A stretch of 64,000 bases of DNA from Hyphomonas sp. GTDB taxonomy: Bacteria > Pseudomonadota > Alphaproteobacteria > Caulobacterales > Hyphomonadaceae. The DNA is taken from positions 1,178,001 through 1,242,000 of the forward strand of contig NZ_JAGYJH010000003.1 of NCBI RefSeq assembly GCF_018402285.1, in the 5' to 3' direction. Every line of letters begins with the position of its first letter. The first letter of the stretch is position 1. A program made the position numbers and the translations under genes. This document shows positions 9,680-18,806 of the stretch, piece after piece. A model generated the notes under the pieces. That model was not told where the DNA came from and made no database searches. It was given only the letters and a program-made list of their open reading frames with translations.

Positions 9680-10095
9680 TGCGTGGACGCAGTTCAAGAG
9701 CCCCTGATGAGGCCAATGTTGACCTGACGCCCATGCTGGACGTCGTGTTCATCCTGCTCATCTTCTTCATCGTGACATCGACCTTTGCGCGTGAGGAAGC
9801 GATCGGCCTCGAGCCGCCGCCGCCGCCGCCCCCGCCGGATCAGCCGATCCCGCCGGATCAGCAGGCGATCCTGATCTACATTGACGAGTCGAGCCTCATC
9901 ACTGTGAACGGGCGCCCGACGGACATCGGGTCGGTGCGTGCAAACATCGAGCGCGTGGTCGCAGAAAACCCGCAAAGTGCGCTTGTAATCCAGGCTCACC
10001 CCAAGACCCGCTCGGGCATTGTGGTGAGGATCCGGGACGAAGCGTACAATGCGGGCTTCACTGACCGCGTGAACATCGTCATTTCGCAGACCTAG
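9679..10095 (+). CDS. exbD: ExbD/TolR-family protein, first copy
   Basis: A 138-residue ExbD: short cytoplasmic N terminus, one TM helix carrying the proton-relay Asp in LTPMLDVVFILLIFFIVT, then a proline-rich linker with eight consecutive prolines and a small periplasmic domain. It works with ExbB to couple proton flow to TonB. The start overlaps the ExbB stop. It shares an identical LTPMLDVVFILLIFFIVT helix with the following gene, but the periplasmic parts differ clearly. Confidence 0.9.
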   Translation: MRGRSSRAPDEANVDLTPMLDVVFILLIFFIVTSTFAREEAIGLEPPPPPPPPDQPIPPDQQAILIYIDESSLITVNGRPTDIGSVRANIERVVAENPQSALVIQAHPKTRSGIVVRIRDEAYNAGFTDRVNIVISQT

Positions 10096-10105
10096 GAGAC
10101 CAGCC

Positions 10106-10525
10106 ATGGCCAGAAGAAAACGCCAAGCAGCGGCTGGGGGCAGCGCCGAGGATGATGTCAACCTGACGCCCATGCTGGACGTCGTGTTCATCCTCCTCAT
10201 CTTCTTCATCGTGACCGCTCAGTTCATCAAGGAGCCGGGTGTTCCCATCATTCGTCCGGAAGTGGACAACAAGGCAGGGGTCAAACCCCTCGCCATCCTG
10301 ATCGCGATCAATGAGAACAGCGAAATCTATGTCGATAAACAACTTGTGAGCCCGGATGAAATCGGGTTCGTTATCAAGGAGATGCGCCTTGATAACCCGC
10401 GTGGCGAGGTCGTTATCCAGACGGACGTGGACGCTGAAGCGCAAGTTATGGTTGACGTAATGGAAGCTATCAACAAGATTGATGGGGATACGGTCATCAA
10501 CATCTCGGCGAAAACGACGGGCTAA
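10106..10525 (+). CDS. exbD: ExbD/TolR-family protein, second copy
   Basis: A 139-residue paralogue of the preceding ExbD with the same Asp-containing TM helix (LTPMLDVVFILLIFFIVTA) but without the polyproline linker; its periplasmic domain reads IYVDKQLVSPDEIGFVIKEM. Ten bases separate it from the first copy, with AGGAG before the ATG. Two unlike ExbD proteins suggest a heteromeric ExbD pair or two specialised complexes (inference). Confidence 0.9.
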   Translation: MARRKRQAAAGGSAEDDVNLTPMLDVVFILLIFFIVTAQFIKEPGVPIIRPEVDNKAGVKPLAILIAINENSEIYVDKQLVSPDEIGFVIKEMRLDNPRGEVVIQTDVDAEAQVMVDVMEAINKIDGDTVINISAKTTG

Positions 10526-10537
10526 GGAGGATCGGGT

Positions 10538-11161
10538 ATGCTCAATAATCCATTCATGCGCCTGCTGGTTGGTGTGGTTATCGCCGTACCGATCGTAATG
10601 ATCCTTTTCCTTCTCATGAGTGCGCTCATCTCGGTTGATGAAATCGAGTTGCCGGAAGGGGAAACCCGCGTCCTGGCCGCCATCACCCCGCAGAAGCAGG
10701 ACAGCGAAGTGCGCACGCGCTCGCGCTCCCAGCCCAAGCGGATTGATGCGGCCCAGAAGCCGCCGCCGCCACCCAAGCAATCGGCCACGAAGTCGAGCAT
10801 CAACCTGCCGACTCCGAGAATCGACGGGGCTGTTCCGCAGAACCTCGATCTTGGCCGGATGAACTCGCTGGCGATCGACCCGGTTGCCGTGTCCGACCGT
10901 GACGCGCAGCCGATCCGTCCGCCGACGCCGTCTTTCCCGCAACGTGCGGCTGAGCGCGGCATCTCGGGGTCCTGTGATGTGCGCTTTGACGTGGATACAC
11001 GCGGCAAGCCCTACAACATCCAGGCAACCTGCACGGACAACGTCTTCAAGTCGGAAGCAGAACGCTCGGTATCGCGCGTCGAGTTTGCGCCCAAGATCGT
11101 TCGCGGCAAGGCGGTCGAGCGCCGTAACGTGGTCTACCCGCTGGAATTCAACATCCAGTAG
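10538..11161 (+). CDS. tonB: TonB energy transducer
   Basis: A 207-residue protein with an N-terminal signal anchor (LVGVVIAVPIVMILFLLMSAL), a basic Pro-rich spacer (SQPKRIDAAQKPPPPPKQ), and a C-terminal TonB domain (RGISGSCDVRFDVDTRGKPYNIQATC to NVVYPLEFNIQ). It transmits energy from the ExbB/ExbD complex to outer-membrane receptors; a receptor is encoded at 49173-52052. The Pro-rich spacer is short. AAGGAG precedes the start, 12 bases after exbD. Confidence 0.9.
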   Translation: MLNNPFMRLLVGVVIAVPIVMILFLLMSALISVDEIELPEGETRVLAAITPQKQDSEVRTRSRSQPKRIDAAQKPPPPPKQSATKSSINLPTPRIDGAVPQNLDLGRMNSLAIDPVAVSDRDAQPIRPPTPSFPQRAAERGISGSCDVRFDVDTRGKPYNIQATCTDNVFKSEAERSVSRVEFAPKIVRGKAVERRNVVYPLEFNIQ

Positions 11162-11297
11162 GCCCCCAATCGGGTGATGGCGGCTGCTCCAGGCAGCGGC
11201 CATCAGCCCCTTCGGCGGAGTTGCCGGCCCGGGCTCAGGGGCCAGCCGGCGACCCATCAGGTCCAGAATGCCGCCTCGGCGGCGAGGAGAAACAACG

Positions 11298-12701
11298 ATG
11301 CAACTCAAGGCAATCCTCAAAGGGGCGATCGTAGCGGGGGCGATGGCTGTGATGGGCGCAGGGCATGCGCTGGCACAGGCTTGTACAGAGACCCAGTTCA
11401 GCGCGAAGACGGGCCAGTCCTATCTCGACGCTGAAACGGCCGCGATGGCGAACAAGGACTGGGCGACGGCGATTGCCAAGCTCAACCAGCTGCGCGCCGG
11501 CGAACTCAACTGCTACGAAGAAGGCGCGGTCATCCGCCTTTCTGCCTATATCAAGATCGAGACGGGCGACCGCGCAGGCGCCATCAAAGATCTTCTGGAC
11601 GCGATCAACAAGGGTTACATCCCGGAAGATCAGCGCGCCCAGACCTATTACAATATCGCCCAGATCTACCTGCAGGACGAAAACCTCACCCAGGCGCTCG
11701 ATTACATGAAGCGCTGGATCCAGGCCGGCGGCAAGCCGGACCGGACGCAGAAATGGCAGCTGGCGGTGCTCAACCAGCGCGCCGACAACAATGACGAGGC
11801 CATCAGATGGGCCGAGGACGTCCGCCGCGATGATGGCAGCAAGTTTGACCAGCAGCTCTATGACCTGCTCGTCTTCCTTTACAACGCAACCGGCAACAAG
11901 GCGAAGCTGGCTGAGGTTCTCGAAACCCTCGTCGAGCGCAATCCGCAGGAACGCAAATACTGGGATGCCATTGCCGGCAACTACTTTGCCGACAATGAAG
12001 AGCGCAAGGCGTTTGAAGTCCAGAAAGCCATGTATCTCGGAGGTCTGCTGAAGACCGAAGAGGAGATCATGCGCATCGTGAACTTTTATAACCGCTTCAA
12101 CGCGCCCTTCCATGCAGCCCGCGTGCTCGAGAAGGAAATGAATGCCGGCCGTATCAACAAAACGGTTGAGCGCATGTCCCTCCTGGCCGACTTCTACCAG
12201 GTCGCCCGTGAGCATGAAAAAGCGATCCCCGTGATCCGCCAGGCTGCCGAAATGGGCGGTGGCGGCGCGATGTATGAGCGTCTCGGCGCGTCCTACAGCG
12301 AGCTGCAGAAATGGCCGGAAACCGAGGAAGCCCTCCAGCGCGCCCTTCAGCTTGGCGGCGTGAAGGACCGGGGCAATGCCTGGGTGCGTATCGGCCAGGC
12401 CCGCTTTGAGCGCAAGGACCGAGCCGGTGCCCGCGAAGCCTTCCGCCAGGCGAACAATGCCGGTGGCCGTGGCTGGCTCGCCTTCATGGAGTCCGAAGAG
12501 TACACCCGCGACGCGCTCGTCTGCTTCGAGGTTCAGGCAGCCCTCCTCAACGTCCAGAACGAAGAGAAGATCTGCAAGAAACTCGCTGCCCTCGGCGACA
12601 GCATGCCGGAAGGCTGCAAGACCGTTGCGACCCGTATCGAGGCCGCCGAGACGAAGTTCAACGACACGCCCGAGTGCAAGCGCGCAGCCCAGCCGGTCTG
12701 A
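11298..12701 (+). CDS. periplasmic TPR protein ending the TonB operon
   Basis: A 467-residue exported protein: signal peptide (MQLKAILKGAIVAGAMAVMGAGHALAQ) and a mature part of TPR-like helical repeats (for example AQTYYNIAQIYLQDENLTQA and KDRGNAWVRIGQARFERKDRAGAREAF). TonB2-type operons with TtpC typically end with such a TPR protein, thought to assist complex assembly. The start at 11298 has GAGGAG before it. A strong terminator follows at 12734. Confidence 0.85.
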   Translation: MQLKAILKGAIVAGAMAVMGAGHALAQACTETQFSAKTGQSYLDAETAAMANKDWATAIAKLNQLRAGELNCYEEGAVIRLSAYIKIETGDRAGAIKDLLDAINKGYIPEDQRAQTYYNIAQIYLQDENLTQALDYMKRWIQAGGKPDRTQKWQLAVLNQRADNNDEAIRWAEDVRRDDGSKFDQQLYDLLVFLYNATGNKAKLAEVLETLVERNPQERKYWDAIAGNYFADNEERKAFEVQKAMYLGGLLKTEEEIMRIVNFYNRFNAPFHAARVLEKEMNAGRINKTVERMSLLADFYQVAREHEKAIPVIRQAAEMGGGGAMYERLGASYSELQKWPETEEALQRALQLGGVKDRGNAWVRIGQARFERKDRAGAREAFRQANNAGGRGWLAFMESEEYTRDALVCFEVQAALLNVQNEEKICKKLAALGDSMPEGCKTVATRIEAAETKFNDTPECKRAAQPV

Positions 12702-12733
12702 TCCGCTTCGCCAGGCCTGGCAGCCAAAAGCAG

Positions 12734-12760
12734 AGCCCCGGCCCGAAAAGGGCCGGGGCT
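12734..12760 (+). terminator. Rho-independent terminator of the TonB operon
   Basis: An 11-bp GC-rich stem (AGCCCCGGCCC at 12734-12744 with GGGCCGGGGCT at 12750-12760) around GAAAA, followed by TTG; 33 bases past the TPR gene. Confidence 0.8.
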
Positions 12761-12832
12761 TTGTCCGTTCTGGCCGCAATTGGCCGCATCTGTCACGCGT
12801 CTGACCGGCCTCAAATGACCGCCTTCGGGCCA

Positions 12833-12865
12833 CAAAAAAGCGCCGGCAGGAAACCCGGCCGGCGC
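12833..12865 (-). terminator. Rho-independent terminator of the bactofilin operon
   Basis: Read on the minus strand, GCGCCGGC (12865-12858) pairs with GCCGGCGC (12847-12840) and is followed by a run of T (complement of 12833-12839). It lies 34 bases after the bactofilin stop. Confidence 0.82.
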
Positions 12866-12898
12866 GATTTTCATCCGTCAGTCTTCTACGGGCGGACG

Positions 12899-13432
12899 TC
12901 AGCTCGGCGGCGAGGAGCTCGAGATGCTGTAAGGGCCCGGTGCGTTGGGGGCGACTGCCGGCTTGCTGTCGCTTCCCGTCGAGGCGGCGCCTACAGGCCC
13001 GGTCTCTTTGAGCGGGTCATCGGCATGTTTCACCTGGCCCTCGAACACGGCATTCGACTGGATCTGCAGCGATGAATGGACAATGTCGCCCTTCACATGC
13101 GCGCCGGTCTCCAGCTCCACCTTGCGGGCGCGGATCGAGCCCTTGATGCGGCCTTTGACCTTGACCACTTCGGCTTTCACTTCGCCGATGATCTGGCCGC
13201 TGGCGCCGATGGTGATATCGGTGGCGCTGACATCGCCGTCCACAATCCCGTCGATCTGCAGGGCGCCCTCAGACGTCACCGAGCCGTTGATCTTCATGTC
13301 AGCGCAGATAATCGAGGCGGCCCGTGCGGCCGGTTTGGTTGCCGCGCCGCGAATGGCATCCTGGGCGGGCACCGGCTTCTGCATCGGTTCTGGCGGGGGC
13401 GCCGCCGGGGTTTTGCTATTCTTTGTGAACAT
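12899..13432 (-). CDS. bacA: bactofilin (BacA-type cytoskeletal protein)
   Basis: A 177-residue bactofilin: disordered Pro-rich N terminus, a central right-handed beta-helix DUF583 domain (about residues 45-135, repeats such as GSVTSEGALQIDGIVDGDV and KGRIKGSIRARKVELETGAHVKGDI), and a disordered Ser/Pro tail. Bactofilins polymerise without nucleotides and position cell-wall enzymes; in Caulobacter and Hyphomonas relatives they act at the stalk base. The start lies 17 bases inside the end of the upstream M23 peptidase gene, an arrangement well known for bacA with lmdC in stalked alphaproteobacteria. Confidence 0.92.
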   Translation of the reverse strand: MFTKNSKTPAAPPPEPMQKPVPAQDAIRGAATKPAARAASIICADMKINGSVTSEGALQIDGIVDGDVSATDITIGASGQIIGEVKAEVVKVKGRIKGSIRARKVELETGAHVKGDIVHSSLQIQSNAVFEGQVKHADDPLKETGPVGAASTGSDSKPAVAPNAPGPYSISSSSPPS

Positions 13433-14633
13433 GTTTGCCTGCTTTCAGGAACTTCATAGGGTCATAAGGCTTGTCATTGTACCACACTTCGTAGTGAAGG
13501 TGATCCCCGGTGCTGCGCCCCGTAGAACCCATGCGCCCCACCAAATCCCCCCGCTTTATAACATCCCCCTTCTTCACCGTATATGAGCGAAGGTGGCCAT
13601 AGCGGGATCTGAATCCGTGGCCGTGATCAATCTCGACCAGCAGGCCGTATCCGCCCCGCGGGCCCGCATGCACAACGGTTCCCGGGCCGGACGAGACGAT
13701 CGGTGCGTCGCGATAGGCGGCAAAGTCGGTGCCCCAGTGGGCGGCCGGCCGCTTGGTGAAGGGGTCGACGCGAATGCCATAGGGGCTGGTATAGCGAAAC
13801 GGTACGGTGATCGGGGTGCCGAGCGGCAGGTCATCCACGATCCGCTCATAGTGCTTCATCTCGGCGATGCGGGCGCGGGCCTGCGCCAGGCGGGTCATGA
13901 ACGAGGTGTCCCCGCCGATGGCCTGTTCTGAGGCCGAAGAGGTCAGCGCCCCGATGGAAACCAGAGGCCCGCCGATGCCGGTCTGCGGCGCGGCGATCCG
14001 GTTGCCGGTGGCCACTTCGGTCAGCACCAGTACGCCCCGGGCCCGCTCTGCCCGTTCGGCGGCCAGGTCTTCCATATGGTTGAACAGCATGTTCATGTCG
14101 GACTCGATCGCCCTGGGCGTGCCCCGGGCCGGCGGAACGCCAACAGAGGCGAGGGTCAGGTAAGCGTCGCGCGACTGGCGGCGGTCGGCTTCCTCTATGG
14201 TGGCTTCCACCAGCAGCGCAGCGCCGTCGCCTTCGAGCGCCGACATCTTCATGCCGTCCTCTTCGCGCATTTCGTTGAGAAGTTCTTCAAGCGCGCGCTG
14301 CTTCTGTTCGAGCTCGGCGGTTTCCTTGGTGCGTTCTTCCAGCAGGGTGCGCTGGAGGGATTCGCGGGCGCGCAGATCCTGGACCCAGCGCTCATACTTG
14401 GCGAGTTCCTTGCCCTCGCCCGCCTGCGGGGTACCCGGGCCGCCGGCAAGAACGAAGTTTGCGGTCGCAAACATGGTCCATCCGGCGAGGGCGGCAATGC
14501 CACCGGCCATCATGGCCTGCTGCCAGGGGGAGATGGAAATATAGCGGACGGTCCCACCGCTGCGATGATAGATCTGGCGTTCCGGAAAAGCGCGATCGAA
14601 CGTCGCTTTTAGGTTAGCACTCCACTTCGCCAT
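13416..14633 (-). CDS. lmdC: M23 family (LytM) peptidoglycan endopeptidase, LmdC-like
   Basis: A 405-residue membrane-anchored endopeptidase. N-terminal cytoplasmic tail, a TM segment (AMMAGGIAALAGWTMFATANFVLA), a coiled coil (about 80-150), and a C-terminal M23 domain with all zinc ligands: H299 and D303 in HWGTDFAAY, and the H-x-H pair in DHLHYEVW (378-380). It should cleave peptide cross-links in the periplasm. The overlap with bacA implies functional partnership with the bactofilin, as shown for LmdC in Hyphomonas-type bacteria. The gene symbol is assigned by this context and domain order. Confidence 0.85.
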   Translation of the reverse strand: MAKWSANLKATFDRAFPERQIYHRSGGTVRYISISPWQQAMMAGGIAALAGWTMFATANFVLAGGPGTPQAGEGKELAKYERWVQDLRARESLQRTLLEERTKETAELEQKQRALEELLNEMREEDGMKMSALEGDGAALLVEATIEEADRRQSRDAYLTLASVGVPPARGTPRAIESDMNMLFNHMEDLAAERAERARGVLVLTEVATGNRIAAPQTGIGGPLVSIGALTSSASEQAIGGDTSFMTRLAQARARIAEMKHYERIVDDLPLGTPITVPFRYTSPYGIRVDPFTKRPAAHWGTDFAAYRDAPIVSSGPGTVVHAGPRGGYGLLVEIDHGHGFRSRYGHLRSYTVKKGDVIKRGDLVGRMGSTGRSTGDHLHYEVWYNDKPYDPMKFLKAGKHVHKE

Positions 14634-14784
14634 GCAAGCTACCTGTCAGCTGGAAACTTTTTTCATGATTTACCGCGAAAGATATCTTCCGCAGCGCTCC
14701 CATACCCCGGGATATACATACGCAATTCGCGAGGGTGGGGAACCCCTTGAGAGCACATTTTTCGGCAATGTTAGCTTGATTGGG

Positions 14785-14799
14785 TTAATCTGCTGTTAA
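14785..14799. promoter_or_regulatory. CtrA-type binding site upstream of the M23/bactofilin operon
   Basis: TTAA (14785-14788), seven bases, TTAA (14796-14799) exactly fits the TTAA-N7-TTAA box of the alphaproteobacterial cell-cycle regulator CtrA. It lies about 150 bp upstream of the peptidase start in a 205-bp intergenic region. Confidence 0.5.
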
Positions 14800-14838
14800 C
14801 CCGGGCATCTGTTGCAGGCGCAACAGGTCCGGCGCCTC

Positions 14839-15312
14839 CTAACCTGTCAGGGAGTTAATGAAATCCAGCACATCTGCGGCATGCCCCTTGACCCGCACTT
14901 TGGGCCACACACGGATGATCCTGCCGTCCGGCCCGATCAGGAAGGTGCGCCGCGCCATGCCCATATAGGTCCGTCCGTACAGGGTTTTCTCCTCCCAGGT
15001 GCAATAGGCGTCCGACACTTTTCCGTCTTCATCACTGCCGAGCTCGATGGCCAGGGCGTGCTTGGCGGCAAACTTTTCATGCCGGGCCAGCAGATCGCGG
15101 GAGACCCCCAATACTGACGCCCCGGCCTTCGCGAAGGCCTCGGCATGTGCGGTAAAGTCGATCGCTTCCTGCGTACATCCCGGCGTATCGTCCTTTGGGT
15201 AGAAATACAGCACAAGGTATCTGCCCGCATAGTCGGCCAGGCGGCGCTTACCGGTGATCGTCTCGATGGTGAAGGCGGGGGCCTTGCGCCCTTCCTGCGG
15301 TCCTGCGGCCAT
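14839..15312 (-). CDS. bcp: thioredoxin-dependent peroxiredoxin, Bcp/PrxQ type
   Basis: A 157-residue peroxiredoxin with the peroxidatic Cys in YPKDDTPGCTQEA, typical of the Bcp/PrxQ class that reduces hydrogen and organic peroxides with thioredoxin. The Cys five residues later found in E. coli Bcp is absent; another Cys occurs in SDAYCTWEE, so it may be an atypical or 1-Cys form. AGGAG is positioned before ATG 15312. It is divergently transcribed from the AsmA-like gene. Confidence 0.9.
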   Translation of the reverse strand: MAAGPQEGRKAPAFTIETITGKRRLADYAGRYLVLYFYPKDDTPGCTQEAIDFTAHAEAFAKAGASVLGVSRDLLARHEKFAAKHALAIELGSDEDGKVSDAYCTWEEKTLYGRTYMGMARRTFLIGPDGRIIRVWPKVRVKGHAADVLDFINSLTG

Positions 15313-15406
15313 GTAATGCTCCTATGGTGCCTGAAGTTCACGAAGTTTATAGTCTTCTCATGCCTGTGGACCTGCGGCAGATACGACTATCCTGAGGAGC
15401 CCGCCA

Positions 15407-18400
15407 TTGGTCCGCCAGACCGCTTCCATCGTGGTTTTCGAGATCCTTGGCGGATTGGTCCTGCTGGCCTTCGTGCTGGGGGCCGCGCTGATGCTGCGCC
15501 TGGCCGGCGGTCCGATCGACCTTGGGCCTTTCCGCGATAATGTCGAAGACGCCATCTCCGATGCGCGCGATGGGCGGGGCGTTGCCCTTGGCAGCCTCCA
15601 GCTGGAATGGTCTGCGGAAAACCGCCGTCTCCAGATTACGGCGCAGGACGTTCTCCTGCGCGACGCTGCCGGCCAGCCTGCGGCAGAGGCCGATCATGCG
15701 GTCATCCAGCTTTCCGGCTCGTCGCTGGTCTTCGGTTCGGCCGAAGTGCTGGCGATGGATCTCAGCGATGGCTGGATTGCGATTGACCAGATGTCGGCCC
15801 GCCAATGGGCGCTCGCGGGCGATCCCCTGCCGGAGTTTCGTGAAACCGTTCTGCCTGATACGCCCCAGGGCTGGATCGATTATCTTGGCCGCGTCCTGCC
15901 CGAATGGCTGCGCGCCCTGCGCGAGGCGCGGGAGGGCATGCGCCTTGAAGGCGCAGGCTTCGAGAATATCGAGCTGCGCGTTCGCAATGAACGCCGCGCC
16001 GTGATCGGTACAGTCGAGCAGGCGAGCGGACGTCTAACCCTCGCGCCTGAAGGCATGGCCCTGAGCTTTTCGGGCAATGGCCTCGGCGACGGCCTGCCCG
16101 CGGGCATTACGCTCGCCATTTCGAGCCTCGAAGCAGACCGCAGCCTTCGCGCCGAGCTTGCACTGGCTGACTGGCCGCTGGGCGATTTCGGCGCCCGCCT
16201 CGGGCTTGACCGGGAGCTCACCGAAGGTCTGCCCTCGGACATTCGCGTGGCGGCTGACTTTTCCGAGGCCACCGGCATTGATGAAGTCACGCTGGTCGCC
16301 AAAAGCGGGGCGGGCCAGCTTTCCTTTGCCGGCCAGCTCTGGCCGGTGCGCGACCTCGATACCTCGCTGCTCTATGATCGCGCGGAAGACAGGCTGAACC
16401 TCAAGATCGCCTCGCGCGGCGCAGGGCCCTTCACCGGCACGGCCGACATTGCGCTGGAGCAGGCCCTCACGGGAGAGGGCTTCCGCCCCTTCGTGCTGCA
16501 GAGCCCGGCGCTGACACTCGACCTGACGCCCGCCTTTGCCGCGCCCATCGATCTCGCCAGTGTCCGCGTTTCAGGCGAGGCCGATGTTGATGCCCTTGCC
16601 CTTCGCGGGGCAACCGCCGCGTTTGTTTCGGGCGGGGCGCAGTTTGACGCCAGAGGCGATATTGCCCGCACGCCGGACCGCCAGCCGGGAGAGCCCGCGC
16701 TCATCAGCCAGCTGGAGCTTTCCGTGCCTGGCCCGATGCAGCTGGAAACCGTGCTCAGTTTCTGGCCGGTGGGGCTTGGCTCGGGTGCCCGCAATTTTGC
16801 TGCCCAGCGGATCGAGGCGGCCTCCGTGTTTGATGTCGCCGCCCGCATCACCTTGGCCCGCGACAGTCTGGCGGCAGGCTATCTGCAGGATGATCATCTG
16901 GAAGTGACCTTCCGGGTGGAGGACGCTGTGGTCCGGTTCCTTGACGACCTGCCCTCGATCGAGAACGGTTTCGGGGAAGGGCGCCTGACCGGCAACAGTT
17001 TCCGGGTCCAGATGAGCCAGGGCCGTTTTGCCGGCTGGACGCTCAGCGAGGGCCTGGTCGATTTCCCGGCCTTCAATCCCCGCGGCGGGGATTTCCGCGT
17101 CTTTGCCAGGGGCAGCGGGCCTGCGCAGAACCTGATGAAGGCGCTGGTGGACTCCCGTCTCGAGATCAATTTTGATCCGGCGCGCCTTTCGGGCAATGGC
17201 GACCTGACTTTCGAGATGTTCCGCCCGGCGCTCGACGATGTGCCGTATGAAGACGTTCGCTTCACCGCCATCGGTACGGTACGCAATGCGGGGCTGAAAG
17301 GCGCCGCGCTCGGCTTTGATCTTGCCAGTGGCACGATGGACGTGAAGGTTGACCAGGCCGGCGCCGAGCTTACCGGCGCGGCCAGGCTCGGCCCCTCTCC
17401 GGTCACGTTCCGCTGGTATGAAGGCTTCACCGATGACGGCGCCCCGGCGGACCTGACCGCCAGCGGAACAGTCTCGGCAGACTTCCTCAACCGCTTCGGT
17501 ATCCTCGGGCGCGCCTACATGACCGGGGAAGCGCCCCTCGATGTGACTGCCCAGCTCGACGGCGAAACGCTGGTCTCCTCGCGCGTCGGTGTGGATCTCA
17601 CCCCGGCGCGCCTCGACATTTCGGAGATCGGCTGGGTCAAACCGGCCGGGACCGCTGCCCGCGCCGATGTGGTTTTCTCCCAGCGCGGCGAGATGTCGAC
17701 CTCCAGCGTGAAATTCACGAGCCCCACCGCACGCCTTGACGGAGACTTCACCCTTGGCCCGGATTCGAAGCTTATCTCCGCCGACCTGCGGGAAGCCTTC
17801 TTTCGCAATGTCGCCGAAGTGAGCGGCGCTGTGCAGCGCGAGCCGGGCGACCGGCTGACGCTTACCCTGGGGGGCAAGCATCTCGACATTTCCGGGCTGA
17901 TCGCCGGCCTCGGCGGAATGGCCGGGGCGGCGGGGGGCGCGCCGGAGGAAGGCACGCCGCTGACCATTGCGGCCGAAGTTGACCGGCTCACGCTTCGCGA
18001 GGGGCTCGACCTGCGCCAGGCCAGACTGCTCGCGGTGACCGGCACGCGCGGGCTCCAGTCGCTGGAAGCCAGCGGCCTTGCCCTTGGCGGCGCGCCGCTC
18101 CGCGCCCGGCTTGCCGCGGGCGGCGCCGCGCCCATCAGCATCGATGTCACCTCGGGCGATGCCGGCTTCATCGCCAGCGCGTTCCTCGGCGCAGACTTCA
18201 TCACCGGCGGAGAGCTTGTCCTGACCGGCACACTGGAAACGGCCAGCGCCCCGGCCGACCTTGTCCTGCAGCTTACCAATGCGCGGATGAGCAATGCGCC
18301 CTTCCTGACGCAGATCCTTTCGCTCGCCTCGTTGCGCGGCCTTGCCGATACGCTCAGCGGGGAAGGCGTCATGTTCTCGCGGATCGACATCCCGATGAAG

Positions 18401-18799
18401 GTCCAGGGCGGGCGGTATGTCGTTTCCGGGGGCAAGGCGCAGGGCCCCGCCCTTGGCCTCACCGCCAGCGGCTTCATAGACCTCAACAGCCAGGCCATCG
18501 AGATTGACGGCGTGCTTGTGCCAAGCTTCGGCGTGAACTCCGCCCTCGGAGGGATCCCGATTATCGGAGACCTCGTCGTCGGCCGGGACGGGGAGGGCGT
18601 CTTCTCGCTGACCTACAGCGTGCGAGGTACGCTGGAAAAGGCCAATGTCTCGGTCAACCCGCTCTCGGCGCTGGCGCCGGGCGTCATCCGCCGCATCTTC
18701 GAGAACCCCTCAGACACCAGGATCCCCGAAGCCACCCCGCGTGCGCCCGATCAGGCCCTGCCCGAAGGGCTCCCGCCACTGAAGGAAGAAGAGTTCTAG
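15407..18799 (+). CDS. large AsmA-like/DUF3971 (YhdP-type) membrane protein
   Basis: A 1130-residue protein with one N-terminal TM helix (ASIVVFEILGGLVLLAFVLGAALML) and a very long periplasmic beta-rich body. The AsmA-like C-terminal domain is recognisable near the end (FSRIDIPMKVQGGRY, GGIPIIGDLVVGRDGEGVFSL). Such proteins are thought to form bridge-like channels carrying phospholipid from inner to outer membrane. TTG is used as start: GAGGAG lies 8 bases upstream and no ATG would keep the TM segment. It is convergent with tyrS, 7 bp apart. Confidence 0.85.
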   Translation: MVRQTASIVVFEILGGLVLLAFVLGAALMLRLAGGPIDLGPFRDNVEDAISDARDGRGVALGSLQLEWSAENRRLQITAQDVLLRDAAGQPAAEADHAVIQLSGSSLVFGSAEVLAMDLSDGWIAIDQMSARQWALAGDPLPEFRETVLPDTPQGWIDYLGRVLPEWLRALREAREGMRLEGAGFENIELRVRNERRAVIGTVEQASGRLTLAPEGMALSFSGNGLGDGLPAGITLAISSLEADRSLRAELALADWPLGDFGARLGLDRELTEGLPSDIRVAADFSEATGIDEVTLVAKSGAGQLSFAGQLWPVRDLDTSLLYDRAEDRLNLKIASRGAGPFTGTADIALEQALTGEGFRPFVLQSPALTLDLTPAFAAPIDLASVRVSGEADVDALALRGATAAFVSGGAQFDARGDIARTPDRQPGEPALISQLELSVPGPMQLETVLSFWPVGLGSGARNFAAQRIEAASVFDVAARITLARDSLAAGYLQDDHLEVTFRVEDAVVRFLDDLPSIENGFGEGRLTGNSFRVQMSQGRFAGWTLSEGLVDFPAFNPRGGDFRVFARGSGPAQNLMKALVDSRLEINFDPARLSGNGDLTFEMFRPALDDVPYEDVRFTAIGTVRNAGLKGAALGFDLASGTMDVKVDQAGAELTGAARLGPSPVTFRWYEGFTDDGAPADLTASGTVSADFLNRFGILGRAYMTGEAPLDVTAQLDGETLVSSRVGVDLTPARLDISEIGWVKPAGTAARADVVFSQRGEMSTSSVKFTSPTARLDGDFTLGPDSKLISADLREAFFRNVAEVSGAVQREPGDRLTLTLGGKHLDISGLIAGLGGMAGAAGGAPEEGTPLTIAAEVDRLTLREGLDLRQARLLAVTGTRGLQSLEASGLALGGAPLRARLAAGGAAPISIDVTSGDAGFIASAFLGADFITGGELVLTGTLETASAPADLVLQLTNARMSNAPFLTQILSLASLRGLADTLSGEGVMFSRIDIPMKVQGGRYVVSGGKAQGPALGLTASGFIDLNSQAIEIDGVLVPSFGVNSALGGIPIIGDLVVGRDGEGVFSLTYSVRGTLEKANVSVNPLSALAPGVIRRIFENPSDTRIPEATPRAPDQALPEGLPPLKEEEF

Positions 18800-18806
18800 A
18801 CGGGTC

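Noticed and set aside
9810..9845. CCG-repeat tract in the first exbD
   Set aside because: It encodes the polyproline linker in frame and is not an intergenic repeat or array.
11235..12833. 532-codon open frame on the minus strand
   Set aside because: Antisense to the TPR gene and spans its terminator; composition is that of a complement frame.
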